The notes: generated by a model from the sequence alone, not told the origin. Shown: positions 40,350 through 54,194, counted from the stretch's first letter. The stretch: DNA of 64,000 nucleotides from Ecdyonurus torrentis (GCA_949318235.1 OX439132.1:25452102-25516101); one strand, 5' to 3'. A program made the numbers and translations.

Positions 40350-41005
40350 CAGTGTTTTTTGTTCTTCTTTACATTACATTCTTACTTCTTTGTAACCTTT
40401 TGTGGTGATGTAATTCAATTCCAGCTTACTTAAAAATAATTTTATCTTAATTTATCTTTATCTTAATGTTTTGATTTTAAATTTGTTTTTAACTCTCAAG
40501 TAGTATTTTCTTTTTCAGTGTAGAGGCACAATTTAGTACTGGGCAATGGTTAACTTTGTAACTTTTGCCACGCTTGGAGAGAATAGCTGGACGTTTCCTT
40601 AAGTGCACCCATTGTGTGTATACAGTATATATACGAAGCAAAGAGGCGACATTTAAGCAATTACTGTAATTGCAATACTTTTAACTCACAGAGAGAAAAT
40701 AGAAAAGAACAATAGTGTGTTTAAAACAGCAAAAGTAAATCGTGAACATTTTTTTTCCTTTTCTTTTTCTTCTGTTAAAAAGTTGAAATAATTTTTTATT
40801 GTGATTGTTTCGTTCTTTATTTCTTTTCTCTTAACTACTAAAGTGATTTTGTAAAGTTATGCACACAAAAAAAAGCTAATTTCAAATATAAAGACTTGAG
40901 AAGTTAAAAGAAAATTATATTTTATTAAAAAAAAGTCATAAAACTTTAAAATAGCGTAATAAAAAAATCTGTTACTTTTCTTTGAACAAAACTTGGTGAC
41001 TCATT

Positions 41006-41008
<3 letters not shown>

Positions 41009-41047
<39 letters not shown>
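41009..41047 (+). repeat. (CT)n microsatellite
   Basis: A CT tract of about 39 bp. Confidence 0.96.
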
Positions 41048-41049
<2 letters not shown>

Positions 41050-42169
41050 GTCTGTGCTAGTGTATTTAATATTTCTGTAATAAAAATAATGAATTTGAAG
41101 CAATATTATATCAAATGTAGCACTAAAAGCATTGGAACATGGACTTGTTAGCAGCAATTATAATAAGGTTCTTATTTTCATACATTAAATTCTGGAATAA
41201 TGGTTTAATCATAATTATACGTATAAAAAAAATAAATCATATTTCAACTGAAATTAGCAATACATTTTTGACCTGACGTAAAAAATTTGACTTTCAGATC
41301 AAACTAAAGAATAATAATAAAAAAAAGTTTAAATTTATTCTCCAATGTACAGTATAACAAAATTTTGTCAATGTATATATTTCTTGTATTATATGGATGA
41401 TATGTAATATATCACTATATACGAAAAACGTGTGACGTTTAAGCCGATACTCACACCTGTGTGTGTACATATATAGTATAGATATATATGTACTGTATAT
41501 GACATGATCCTTCTATTTCATATAATAAAACTTTACCCTGTATAATATTTTGACAGAATAAATTCGATAACATTTATACCATAGAAGTGGACTTTAAGTC
41601 AAGGGATTTAGGTTGTTGTGTTGTATAATTATTTTGAACTCATTTATCCTGTTCTATGGATTTATATTTATAGAATGTCTACATAGCAAAATCCCTCTGT
41701 TTGCTATGTATGTCTCGATGTAGAAAAAAAAATTGATATATTTTCCTCGTGTGCAATGTAAGTAAATATAAAATAAACTAATAAAAATAAATGGTATAAA
41801 CTATAAGAACGGAATCAGGCACGTATATTATTATTTGTGGCGAATAGGTGTACACTGGCACAGAAAGTTAAATAATTCATTACTTGCATTATTATAATAC
41901 ATTTTTTATTCAAATTTACGTTAGTGTTCTAATTTTTAACTTAATGCTTTTCTTATGGAAATAGAAATTTGAGGATTGAATTTACAAACATAAAAAATAC
42001 AATGGTTGGTATTTTGAATAATATAAAGTCTAAGTTAGTTAAAAATTAAAATATGTCGAAACTTAATAGATATTTGCAAAAGTTGTAACAAGTTTATATG
42101 TAAGGTATTTTTAATTATCATTATGGTAACAATAAATTGCACTGTTAAAAGTAGCGCTACCTCATGAAG

Positions 42170-42302
42170 TATTTTTTGTTGTTCGTTTTTTTGTCATGAC
42201 TTCGATTATGTAAATTTATGTTGTCATATTCTGGTCAAGAACATGTATAATATGGCTGAAATAGCCGTGTTTGTTTCTTAAATAAAATTGTTATTATTAT
42301 AA
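42170..42302 (+). repeat. Possible retroelement 3' tail
   Basis: The segment GTCAAGAACATGTATAATAT is followed by ATGGCTGAAATAGCCGTG (a small GGCT/AGCC hairpin), TTTCTTAAATAAAATTG and a short TTATTATTAT run. A hairpin, an AATAAA-like signal and a short trinucleotide tail resemble the 3' ends of some LINEs. No coding part is present nearby. Confidence 0.3.
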
Positions 42303-42963
42303 TGTAGATCGTAAATTAACACTAAAATTTTAATTTCATTTGCAGCTGTATTTTAAGATACTAAAATTTGCAATAAGAATCATAAAAGGAAATTTATTTA
42401 CAAACCATTTAGAAATAAATTTATATAATTAACTAATAGTTTAATTTTATTTCATATCAATAACAAACAAATACATTTTCAGAAAAATAAACATTAACAA
42501 ACGTAGTTTAAATAAAAACATACGTAAATTAGTATATTTAGAATATAATTAGTATAATATAAGTCTATTAATTATTAGATATATGAAAATTCTTATTTAT
42601 ATATACTAATAATAAATATATAAAATAAATAAACAAATAAATTAATATTATTTTCCAATAAACAAATATATTTTGAGAATAGTTGCTACCAATATATATT
42701 AGTACAATAATTACAACTTAAATTCAGTTTATTTTATTTTAACATATAATGTCTAAACTTCAAATTACATTACAGAAAAGCAATATAACATTTTTTGAGT
42801 TTCAAAAGAAAAGACATATTGTTTTAATTTTGTATTTGAATGTAGAAAGTTAAAGAATAAAATCAATCTTTGACATTTTCATTGAAGTCTCACATCAGTT
42901 AACTTTGTTGTACAACATAAAGTTTTAAACTCTCAAGGGCGTCAAGTAAAACAAACAACAACA

Positions 42964-43140
<177 letters not shown>

Positions 43141-43413
43141 CATACATATATACATAACATATACATGCATGCATGGAAAAGTACTACAAGAAATAAAGAT
43201 CATATTATTCTAGAGAAAAAAAAAATGAAAAACGCTTTTGATGTAACTTAAAAAAGAATAAAATTTGAATGTCATGAATAATATAACAAATTTATATACA
43301 TATGGAAAAAAAGTACTTTCCCTTTATTTTTATTTAACTTATTCACAAAAAAAAAATAATTCTAATAAATTTATAAACATGCAATTTTCAAATATAATAA
43401 TATTTATATATAC

Positions 43414-43454
<41 letters not shown>

Positions 43455-43458
<4 letters not shown>

Positions 43459-46400
43459 CGTGGAACAATTTTTATTGCATTATTTTTATATTAAACATTA
43501 TTCATAAAGAACGAGAAAAGAATATAAAATCGTAGACACTATACATGATAATAATGCTCGTGATAAAATTGGTGCTTTTGCAAAAACCTATGGGATTTCT
43601 ATTATTGAAGTGAATGTAAGTGCAAACACAAAATGTACTTTTTTCTTTTTCTTATCCTCCTTATTTTCTGATCCCACTTGAGATTTGTAACCTATCTGTT
43701 TTATACTTATATCTACTTTGTAACTCCTCGATATACTTTGTTTTAATTTTTTTTCTGTTCTGCTTTGCAAGATATATTATTATAGCTATTATACAGAAAT
43801 ATAAACAAAGTAAATAATGCTATCAGCTTAATATTTTCTTTATTATGTACTTCTGTGATATTAAAGAAGCTTTTATGCAGCTGATATATAAATAGCATAC
43901 ACAAAGGTTATTATAACAGTTGGCAGCATGAATTATATAAACAAAGCAAGTTTTAAATAGCTTAATGATTGAGTGCTTTTAAAATAAAATACTTATACTG
44001 TATTACACCGTATAACTTTTTCCTTGAAAACTTACCTAAAAGTACATGGTTTGTCCTTCTGTGTCTGTATTTTTTCGGAAAAATCTTTAAAATATATATT
44101 GACATATATATGATGAAAGAAATTACAACTTTTTATTCTACAAATACCCATAGAAAAAGTATAACACAAATGTGAAGCTTTAAAACAAACATGTTCGAAA
44201 AGGGATTTTTTTTTTTTTAAAATATAGGTTACTGATTCTTTGGGACACTGCTAATTTTGTTAATAGGAATTAACTCTTTGCTATATAAATGAAGTTGGAC
44301 TTTTTTCTACTGATGACGTAAACCAGAGAAGTTTGTGAAAATTTGGTTTGCCTTTTTTTTTTTTTTTTTTTTTCTTTTTCTTTTCTCTCTTTTTTTTTCT
44401 TTTTCTTTTACTTTTTTTTTTATTTATTATTCTGGGTGTTTTTTTAATATGTACCCATAATATCAAAGAAAATTTTGGTACTCATTATATTATGTATCAT
44501 TATTTTTAATATTTTTAACATTATACTCGTAAATAATTTGCAATTTTAATATCAGAACAATACTTTCAGACTATTATTATTTCAGAGTTTAAACTTCAAA
44601 TATGTATTTTGTATTAGTAACCAGGTCATATCTATTTAATTTTTAAGACGATATTTTATGATTTTCCAATAAAAAAAAAGTACAAAGAAAAAGTATTAAA
44701 ATACTTCAGATGAAAATGCAATTTTCTCATCGCTTTCTCATTACTTTATAATGAAACTATTATGTTACTTTTTTTTTAACATGCATTATCCATAATTATG
44801 CTACATAAAGTTTAATCTATATAAATCTAATCCCCTATCAATATGGTAAAAAGAAAATTAAAATGATATTAAAGTACAGTAAAGATGTTACTAAAAAAAG
44901 GGGGGAATATGTTATACATATAAAAAAAACGGATAACATATTAGTAATAAATATAATGTTATACCTTTTTATCAGAATACAAAGATAATATGATAATAAA
45001 ATTTCATTATTTTATAATTTTTACATTATACTGTCAATAAAATGCATGTAAAAGTGCACTTATCTATTATAATATATCTAACATAGGGTTGCATTTTTTT
45101 CTTGTATCATATTGCGTGCATGTTACTTACCCCTATATCTCACTCACCCACTTGAAAAAAAATAAGAAGACTTCCTGACATTATATTTACATATTGAATA
45201 TACATACATATAATACACTCTTTGCATGTTACGATACTTTTGTTTAACACGCAGATTTAAAGTTGTGCTTTACTAAATTGACTTTTGGGATTACCATGCT
45301 GAATTTATTGACGATTACATGAAAAATACTATTTTTTATTGTAACATCTAAAGAAGAAGAAAAAAACCCTAATATGTGGCTTATAGTGGGGTTTACAGAG
45401 CCGCGATTAAACACTTACGAACACCTACGTTTCTTTGTGGTTTCCATGGCTATAGTTATAACTACGTACGTTTTAGTATGGTACTCTCAACCTTGATTAA
45501 AAAATAATGAAGAATTAATAATAATAATATTGAAATTGAAAAAGTCACATCATATGATAGTCATGGTGTCTTTCTATTCATTAGTTATTATTATTTTTTT
45601 TTTTTTTCAGTTTTCAGTTGTTGTTTTTTGTACTATTAAAACACAAATAAATATTTCAACTGTTTTATTTAAACAAATAAGCATGTTATGTAAATAAAAC
45701 TAATAATTTGAATATAAAAACAACGTATTATTCACGATTAAAGGGTAAAAATATATTTAAATTATAAAATCTCATAAAATATTATTATACAAAATTTCTT
45801 ATTAATAAAATAAAATATAATTTATGACTTTGAGATCTCCTGAAATAACATATTAGATAAGGTCAATCAAAAATAGAAATCGAAGAAAAAAATCATTGGA
45901 AAGCTCCTTTAAGTTTACATAAAATGCGATACCAAAAGTTTGTGGTGAGCCAAAAATACTAAGTTTATGCATGTAGATATAAACCCTGATTTAGTGAGAT
46001 ATTTTTGGCCAAAAGCTTTGCCATTTTCAACCCGCAAAAGTTTATGTTAGTAAAATACCCATAATGGTCAACTTTTCGTTAAGTAATAATGACTCAACTT
46101 CCGATAGAACATAGTTTTATATACACTTTTCCATTATTTATTAATAGTAATTATATTTTATTACTTCTCTTTTTAATTAATAGTTTTAAAATTGATTATT
46201 TAATAATGATATAATATATTATATTAAAATAGTATATATAATTAATATTTATATTGATATAATAGTTATATAAAAACTGTAAAGCTTTACTGTACAGTAT
46301 ATTTAATTAATTCTATATACTTTTTTATCTTGACAATTTACTCATTATGTGGGATATAACCAGAATAATAATTTTTTCCCTCATTTTAATATCGTCATAG

Positions 46401-47344
46401 TTTAAATCAATTTCAAGTTAAAAAAAAATAATAATAATAAAAATAGAAAACATAATAATACATATAGAGAACATTTTTTTTTATAAATAGTGACGGAGAT
46501 CCCGCACTTGTCCTTACTCAAACTGCTCAAAGTTTCATAATTGTCATAACTCCTTTATTTTAACTTAGGAGTTGGGACATTTTAAAGGATCACCGTTCAT
46601 ACACGCTATAACACTTTTTTTAATACTTTTTTTCTTTTTTAATATATGAACTGTATGCATTTTTCATTGCAAAATTAAATTAAATCATTAATGCTGCTTT
46701 GGGTTTTACATATTAATTCTATAGTGGTTAATCCGTCATTAAAATATCAATTAAACATCAATTTAGGATTATAGTATAAGAGCAGTTTATGTAAATTTTG
46801 TTACTAAAGTTGATACCTCGTCCAAATTTTTTTTAACCAAAAACGATAAAGAAACGAATGCGTATTATTTGTATGTGTGACACTAGCTGTAAGCGGATAA
46901 CGATATACATTTATGAGCAGTAGACCAAGATACACGAATTTAATAACTAAATTTTTAAAGTTTAATAAAATACACAGTGTTCTAAAAGCTTTAATTTTTT
47001 CAGTTTTTTTTTATTTGTTATATCAATAAACGTTAAATTATATAATTCTTCATTTTTAATATTTTTCAAGAGGGTTGATAGAAAATTGTAGAAAAAAAAA
47101 GAGAATAAATCTGTTTTAATCCAAAAAAGGTTATGAGCTTTTTTTTCTTTTTAAAAGATAAATTTCAATTAAATATAAAAATTATTCATTAGATTTTATA
47201 TAAAAAGTTGACATTATGAATCTTATTCTATTGTTATAGAAAATAGAAAGAAAGGAAAAAAAAGTCATATCACTTGGGGATTTATTACTCGTATGTGAGG
47301 GTACAGACAAAAAGAGTTATTTCATTTTCTATTGTTGAACTCAC

Positions 47345-47347
<3 letters not shown>
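43455..47347. other. AT-rich stretch without recognised gene
   Basis: Short AT-driven open frames only. Segments near 45880-46080 and 46490-46640 are slightly GC-richer and may be worn transposon remnants, but no second copy or termini were found in the window. Confidence 0.5.
44354..44420 (+). repeat. T-rich polypyrimidine tract
   Basis: T19 followed by CTTTTTCTTTTCTCTC-type sequence and further T-runs. Confidence 0.9.

Positions 47348-47424
<77 letters not shown>
47348..47424 (+). repeat. (CT)n microsatellite
   Basis: A CT tract of about 76 bp with one TTT interruption near its end. Confidence 0.97.
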
Positions 47425-47682
47425 GTTTGCCCTTACACTGTAAAAAAATACTTCTGATTTAAAGTTGCGTTCCTATTACAGAAAATTATTTCTAATTTTT
47501 GTTAATTTATATTTCTTAAAAAAGTGCATAAGAATAATTATTTTGATGATTTTTTTCTTTAACTTTCTATTTTAGCCAATTATGTAGGATTATTGTGGAA
47601 ATATTGGGAGTGCAAGTAAACAACACTTTTATCTGTGTCATTGCATGGTTTCTCCTTTTAGTACAAGGGATCGAAAGAGAAT

Positions 47683-47721
47683 AAGAGAGAGAGAGGGCAA
47701 GAGAGAGAGAGAGAGAGAGAA
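47683..47721 (+). repeat. Imperfect (GA)n microsatellite
   Basis: Two GA runs separated by GGGCAA. Confidence 0.93.
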
Positions 47722-48060
47722 ACGTTTTAATCTGAGAAACAATGTGTAGGAATGAAAGTTGTCACGGCTTGTAGTGGTTTTGTGCCTGTCAATCCTAAGG
47801 GACGTACTTTTGGAACTACACGTACTCCTCTGCAATTAGTCCGGGTCAAAGGTTACCAAAGTATACAGACAATTGACTCCCTTAAGAATCAAAAACCCTT
47901 CAACTAACTTAACGTTTTTTTTTATCTCTAGAGGATAATACGCAATTTATATAGATATAGAGGAAAAAATAATAATACAAAAGTATATAATAATAATCTA
48001 TTTCTAAAATTTTTACCTTGTATCTTTAAATAACTTTAAGTATTGACCTATAATGGTATA

Positions 48061-48117
48061 CTCTCTCTCTCTCTCTCTATATATCTATCTCCATCTATCT
48101 ATATCTATCTATCTCTT
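48061..48117 (+). repeat. Compound (CT)n / (ATCT)n repeat
   Basis: A CT tract passes into ATCT units with CCATCT variants. A separate short CT tract follows at 48222-48245. Confidence 0.92.
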
Positions 48118-48866
48118 CCAATATCTCATCTTCTTCTTCTAGCTCTCCAATAAATTTATATAAGAAACGATGCTATGAGAAATTTCATTTTATTGACAGG
48201 AAACAGAAATTATACGATCTAATCTCTCTCTCTCTCTCTCTCTCAATTTCATCGAAAAAAATCTTTAAATCAGTTCTATTTCCCATCAATACTATAAAAA
48301 ATTTATTTCAACTCTTTGCAGTATTTCACTTTTTTTATTATTTTTTTTTTATTTGAAACGCAATTTTAATATTTGACGGAGCACATTGGTAAATTATATG
48401 CGACACAAATATGTAATATATTTAATAGTATATTTCGTTTGTTATGCATGTAATTGGAACATTAGCACATTATTTTGTCAATTATATACTATATGCAGAT
48501 GATACAGCAACCAAAAGTTTATACAATGAAAATCACAATTCTTTCTATCAACAATATATTTAAAAGTTACAAGTATAAATTTATTAAAATACTTTCAATA
48601 TACAATGAAATATTCCTGCATTTTTTTTATAATAAATTACTGAGAATGATTTAATCAAGCGCTAAATAATCCTCTTTATTGTATATAATAATTTAATCCA
48701 GTATAGTAATCTAAATTATAATTTATACTAAAATATGTATGTGCAGACTCATGCATATTCAAAATATCCTCCAAAATTATACAACTTGACCCTTTTGTTT
48801 ATTTATTTCTCATCTTTTTTTTAAATGAAGGCCTATATATGAAAATATATAGGGTATATACATATA

Positions 48867-48867
<1 letters not shown>

Positions 48868-48922
<55 letters not shown>
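48868..48922 (+). repeat. (TA)n microsatellite
   Basis: A TA tract of about 54 bp, 60 bp upstream of a CT tract. Confidence 0.96.
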
Positions 48923-48924
<2 letters not shown>

Positions 48925-48981
48925 CTGATTTATAATTGTTTTAATTTATTACTTGATACGTATTTCTCATAAATTACGCAC

Positions 48982-48982
<1 letters not shown>

Positions 48983-49031
<49 letters not shown>
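48983..49031 (+). repeat. (TC)n microsatellite
   Basis: A TC tract of about 49 bp. Confidence 0.97.
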
Positions 49032-49034
<3 letters not shown>

Positions 49035-49485
49035 CTCTATGTACAGGGGTTACGTGTTTCACATAAAGATTTACATGCCTTAGGGAACGATTTTGCATAA
49101 ATTGCAACTATAGCTAAAAATATAATATAAAGATAAAAAAAAAAAATGTTAAAATAAAAAATATGTAAATAAAATAGAAAATCAATATTGGTAATTACGT
49201 AAGATAAAGTAATATACCTGTTTTGAATTCTAATATAGGCTTTGTTAAGGGGTGCATTTTTGTGGCTTATTTTTATATTGATGCAAAGTATACAATAGAT
49301 TATAATGATTATATTATACAGTATAATATATAAATATTACAAAACATATAGCCTAAACTACTTTATTGATCAAATCCAGTAGTTTTAAGTCCATTTCAAT
49401 AATATTTAGAAATTATAAAACTCTTATGTACCGAAAAATATTATACCTTTTCTTCTTTTTTTAAATACTAAAAAATAAACCAAGC

Positions 49486-49888
49486 TGGTATGGCCGAGTG
49501 GTGAAGGCAGCTGACTCGCAACTATATACTCCTCACCGAGTATAGGTTCGAGCCACTGCTGGGTGCGTACTTGAAGTGTGAGAGCACAACACGTTGCACG
49601 ATGCATGTTTACATGCATTCCATGACGACGCACAGTATTCGGGAGGTGCATGAATGATGTGATTGTACCGACCAGCCTGCCTAGATGTTTCCACGGTTTC
49701 TCTAGGCTGTCATGGTGAATGCCGGGCTGTGTATACTTAGGCCGTGATCGGCCCGTGTGTGCTTTTCCATTAATTGGAAAGTCCTTACCTGTCGATAAGA
49801 CAATGTCTTGACTGGGACTGGGATTGATGTATAGCACGATAACACAATATGGCAAGCAAAAAAATAAATAAAAAAAATAAATAAATAA
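49486..49888 (+). mobile_element. tRNA-derived SINE, apparently full length
   Basis: The head looks like a class II (Leu/Ser-type) tRNA: an A-box-like TGGCCGAGTGGTGAAGGC near 49493-49510 and a B-box GGTTCGAGCC near 49546-49555, which would form an internal RNA polymerase III promoter. A tRNA-unrelated body of about 300 bp follows, much more GC-rich than its surroundings. The element ends in an A-rich tail (AAAAAAATAAATAAA-type, about 49858-49888), as expected for LINE-mobilised SINEs. A second, truncated copy of its 3' end is found in opposite orientation at 29237-29350, which proves the unit is repeated. Minus-strand open frames of 143 and 67 codons across the body are incidental. No clear target duplication was seen. 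Confidence 0.85.
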
Positions 49889-50563
49889 GCAGTGTAGTAT
49901 TTCACAAGAAAACAGTAAAAGATTCTTTTAATCTATAGATTTATTATAGATATTTAGTACAACAATGAATTAAAAATACATATTTAATAGTAAGCATTAA
50001 ATCTCATGGTTTATAAATAAAATATATTTTTTTGAAATTCTAATAATAATAAAGAAAATAAGCTATAAGCATTGAAAACAATAAAAAAAAATCATTTTTT
50101 AATATACAACATAAATCATAATACCTTAATAGAAGGAGAAGAAAAAAATTGAATCTTTGTACAAAAATAAATTGTATCTTCTAGAATATTTAAATAAGAT
50201 GAATAATTACAAAAGTAAATTCTAAAACACAAATTATAAAATATATATCATAATTAACAACTCAATTAGCATGCAAATGATATACAAAAATATGTACTAT
50301 ATATATTTTATATATCTTATTTCTATTTTTTAATTACCCTAGTTACATATAAATATGAATTAATATGCAAGAAAATAAATGTAATTATTCAACCAATATC
50401 TTCTACTATTGTATATTAAATTCAAAGCTAAGTAAACTTACTAATTAATGTAATTTTCATTTCTACTCTGCATACAACAATCTTAACTTATAATTCTTAT
50501 TATACTCTTTAATTTGCATGAAATAATGATTTGTTACTTTGAAATTATCGACGGCTACGCGGC

Positions 50564-51684
50564 TAATGTGATCATCAGAACATCTCGCGCTCACACACAA
50601 TCTGACTATCAGACTTTCTCGCCGTTCACACAATCTGATTATCTGACTTTCTCGGCATATTGCTGTTTAAAAATAGAGTTAGTTATAATGTAAAAAACGA
50701 AATTAAAAAATTAAACTTCTTTTAAATTTTTAACTTCATGTAATTGAAAAAAATTATTATTCGTAATTATAATAATAATAAATAATATTTCTTTGAAATT
50801 GAAAACTTAATTTTTTATTCGGATTATATATAAATGATTATGATATTTTATAAATGAATTACGTATTATCTTCCTAAAATTTTGTTATTATTTATACTTT
50901 TTTTTTAATTAGATTTGTTTTTTCCTAAAAAATGCTATCTTAATGAAATAAAAATTACAATTATAAATTTCAGAGCTAGACTAAAGATTTAATATATTGC
51001 CGAAATTATTTCTTATTTAACTTCTTAAATAATTATGCTCTCTAACTGATAAATATTAAATAAATAATGGAAAATAGTTTCTATATACCTTCAACGAAAT
51101 TATTAGTTAATAACGTATTATTTTTATGTAAGCAAGAAAAAAACTACAACTTCTCTTTCAATCGAACAGGGCACAGTCAAAAAAAAATATATAAGAGGTA
51201 ATAGTAAATAGTACAAAGTCTAATAGCTCTATTTTATAAGCAAAATAATCATTTCATTCAGTTGAGGTCTGTTCATCAGTCAGTGCAGTTCTAGTGAAGC
51301 AATTTTTTTTAGCTTAAATGTTTTTTTATACGAGTTTTACATTAAAATTAATTCTGTGAATGTGACATATACATGTTAATTAAATATATAATAATAAAGA
51401 ATAAAATCAAAAATACATATTGCAAAAATAATTGTGTTATTTAATGTAACTTGTGAACTAGGTGTTAGAAAGTAAAATTATTAATTAACTACTACTATAA
51501 GTTATTAAACAACATTATTTGGGAACTTCATGGGGTAAGTCATCATAAAACTGTCTGATAGTCACTTTGTGCGTGAATGTCTGATAGTCACTTTGTGTAA
51601 AACGACATAGTCAGATTGTGCGAACGGCGAGAAAGTCTAATAGTCAGATTGTGCGAATCGCGAGATGTTCTGATGATCACATTA
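50564..51684. mobile_element. 1.1-kb element with about 90-bp inverted ends and subterminal repeats
   Basis: The left end TAATGTGATCATCAGAACATC and the right end GATGTTCTGATGATCACATTA are exact reverse complements. The inverted ends run on for about 90 bp through repeated units of the type AATCTGACTATCAGACTTTC TCGCC. The right side holds additional variant units (CTGATAGTCACTTTGTG twice). The 850-bp interior is AT-rich and without an open frame of note. If TA is the target, the TIR starts ATGTGATCATC; no longer duplication was found. Superfamily unknown; possibly a Tc1/mariner-like or Mutator-like non-autonomous element. Confidence 0.83.
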
Positions 51685-52315
51685 TTTAATATATTATTAA
51701 AGAGTTGTCATTACTAATTTTTATAAATAAGACTCATCTTCTTTATACTATGATAAATACAACGGGGAAGATAAAAAGCTAATTGTAAGATTCACTATTA
51801 TTATTACAAAATTACACTTCTATTTATTTTCTTACCATTCCAAGTAAACTTCCTTTGTTTGATGGAAGTGATGGAACTACTCTCTTTTTCTAGGAAAATT
51901 TGTATTAAGGTTTGTAGTTCAAAGGCTCACATCTCTGATATTTAAAATTTCACCCCTACTTTTTAAAAATACAATGATAAAAACTATATGTTGTAAAAAA
52001 ATTCAAAATTTGAAAGGGAGAAAACTTGTTAGGGAGAAAAATTATTGACATTAACAAAAGGCTTTAGAGAAATAAGCATTCAAATTTTCGTTTTATTATT
52101 ATTATTATTATTATTATTTTTTTTTTTGCTTGGAGATATTTTAATTTTGTTTTCTTATGTGAAATTGTCCTATCTTTGAAATAATAAATATTCGTCTTTA
52201 TTTAATAATGTAGATAAAAAAGAAAAAAAAACATTTTTGCAAGGACAAGGTTTAGGCCTGACTACATATCTAGCCCTTAATACGCCTAACCTTCAAAATA
52301 GTTCATACGAAAAAG

Positions 52316-52358
<43 letters not shown>
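52316..52358 (+). repeat. Poly(A) tract
   Basis: A run of about 43 A, the longest homopolymer in the window. The preceding 90 bp (TTTAGGCCTGACTAC...) is mildly GC-richer and could be the end of an unrecognised retrocopy. Confidence 0.95.
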
Positions 52359-52359
<1 letters not shown>

Positions 52360-52823
52360 CACAGCTGTAAAATACGGTAAGACAAGCAGAAAATTATTGA
52401 AACAAATTTAACAACAAGAAAATAAAATGGTGCGTTGCAAAAAGAGAAGTTAAAAAAGAGAAAGGAAGTAGGAAAAGTGAAAACATGTTAAAAAAAAAAA
52501 AAATTACAAGCAACCTTATTAAAATATCACTGGCTAAATAATAATAAAATGCTCTTACCACTTTAAGATAGGTTACCTCAATTTCAGCCTAAAGTAGAGA
52601 TTACGTAATTTAAAAATTACTTCTTTGTATTAGAAAATAAGTTAAAGATATTGATATTGAATTGTTAATAATTAAATTGTTATTATTGCTGTAGATTTGG
52701 ACTCGTCTGTTGCTGAAAAGAAAAATATAAAAACAACAATTTTAACATAGATTAGGAAATAATGTGAAATAATAAATTATATCCAAATCAGGTAAAAAAA
52801 ATAGCTCTAACCTGATTCTAGCC

Positions 52824-52824
52824 A

Positions 52825-52857
<33 letters not shown>

Positions 52858-52871
52858 CCTCTCTCCCTCTT
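52824..52871 (+). repeat. Imperfect (CT)n microsatellite
   Basis: A CT tract with TTT and CCC interruptions. Confidence 0.93.
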
Positions 52872-54120
52872 TAAGACTTTTTCACAATAAAAACAACATA
52901 AAAAAAACTGATAGATTGTAAAAATTGCATTCTTTTAAATTTTTGCTAAGTTTTAAAATTGTTATAAAACTTAATTACAACCTTTAATTGAAAATTTATT
53001 TCAAAGTTTAAATACTCTAAAACTCTGAAAATAAATTAAATGACACATGGCCAAATAAAGATTGTTGTAAGTAAAAGTCACAGCTACAAAATATATTATC
53101 CTCATGCGCACTAAATCCCAGTAGAAAAAAGAGTATATACGTATATAGAGATAGAGAAAAAAAACTGGCCAAAAGCTTTTTTGTTGTTGTGTGTAATGTT
53201 TCTTAGATTTTTTTTCTTCTTATTTCATCCTCTTTAGCTGATTGAAAGTGAACTGATCGCTAAAATTCTCTTAACTTTTATCAAATACAACAGCAGCACA
53301 TAGCTAGTGAACTAGCTGGACTAACTCATACATCATCAAATAATGAAACTTTTTTTTTTTTCCCGAGACAACTTTGTACTTTAACGTGTGAAATAAATTG
53401 GAGCTTAAATCGAAATAGAATACAATGTATAATTCGAAATTGGATATATGTTTCTTTTTTATTTCATATAAAAATCAATATTTTTTAGTAATTAAAAAAA
53501 ATATATTCGAATATATATGCGTCATAAAATAGTTAATTCGATAAATTTATTGCATTATATATTATAATATGAAATATCTTCTACGATGAAGAAATAGTTT
53601 TTACAACAAATTTTCTTTTTCAATGAAGTAGTAGTTCAATATCATGCACACGGTTCTCGATGATTGATTTTTGTTTTGAAGATGTTGGCTTTCGTTGCTT
53701 CTGTAAGATATTTTTGAAATGATATACCAATTAGCAAAATATTTATAACAAAAATCAAACAAGTTTTTATGCTTTGAAAGTCATGTGATTTTTTTAAATG
53801 CAATAATAGTGACATAATGAAATATGAAAATAAGTTTAAGTGTTATCAATAATAACAATAGTAAAAAAAAAAGAAAATTAAAAAAAAAACTTTGTGTGTA
53901 TTTTGTTAGTTATAATGAATGAAAAGGCAATTAAAATATTTTAAGTTATACTATAGACATTCTTTATTTTAATGATTATATACGTATAAGAGTAACCACC
54001 TTAAGTTGCTAGTTTCACCCTATTTTTTTTCTGTTAAGTTAAGTTTGTTAATTTTGCAACAATAATGATAAAAGAAAAAAAATTGAATTTAAGGTTGCAA
54101 CGTATGGCAGTCAGACTGTA

Positions 54121-54194
54121 AAGGCCCGCGCAGCCGTCTTATTTTCTTGAATTAATTTGATATTAAATAAAATAAGACAGCTGCGCAAGCCTTA
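54121..54194. repeat. Small perfect-length hairpin (25-bp arms, 24-base loop)
   Basis: AAGGCCCGCGCAGCCGTCTT ATTTT and its partner AAAATAAGACAGCTGCGCAAGCCTT pair over 25 positions with three differences, all C/T type. In a minus-strand transcript these three become G-U wobbles, so the stem would be fully paired. The right side is followed by TTAA-like CCTTAAG and the left preceded by GTAA, so it could be a tiny TTAA foldback MITE; a microRNA-like precursor is an alternative. Confidence 0.6.

Noticed and set aside
45880..46080. Possible worn MITE around TTTTTGGCCAAAAGC
   Set aside because: The 14-bp palindrome is there, but no ends and no second copy were seen in the window.
49486..49570. Genuine tRNA gene
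   Set aside because: A and B boxes are present, but the acceptor stem does not pair properly, a 300-bp body and an A-rich tail follow, and a second copy of the 3' end exists: it is a SINE.
49424..49855. 143-codon minus-strand open frame, the longest in the window
   Set aside because: It runs antisense through the tRNA-derived SINE, is open because the body is GC-rich, and has no recognised domain.
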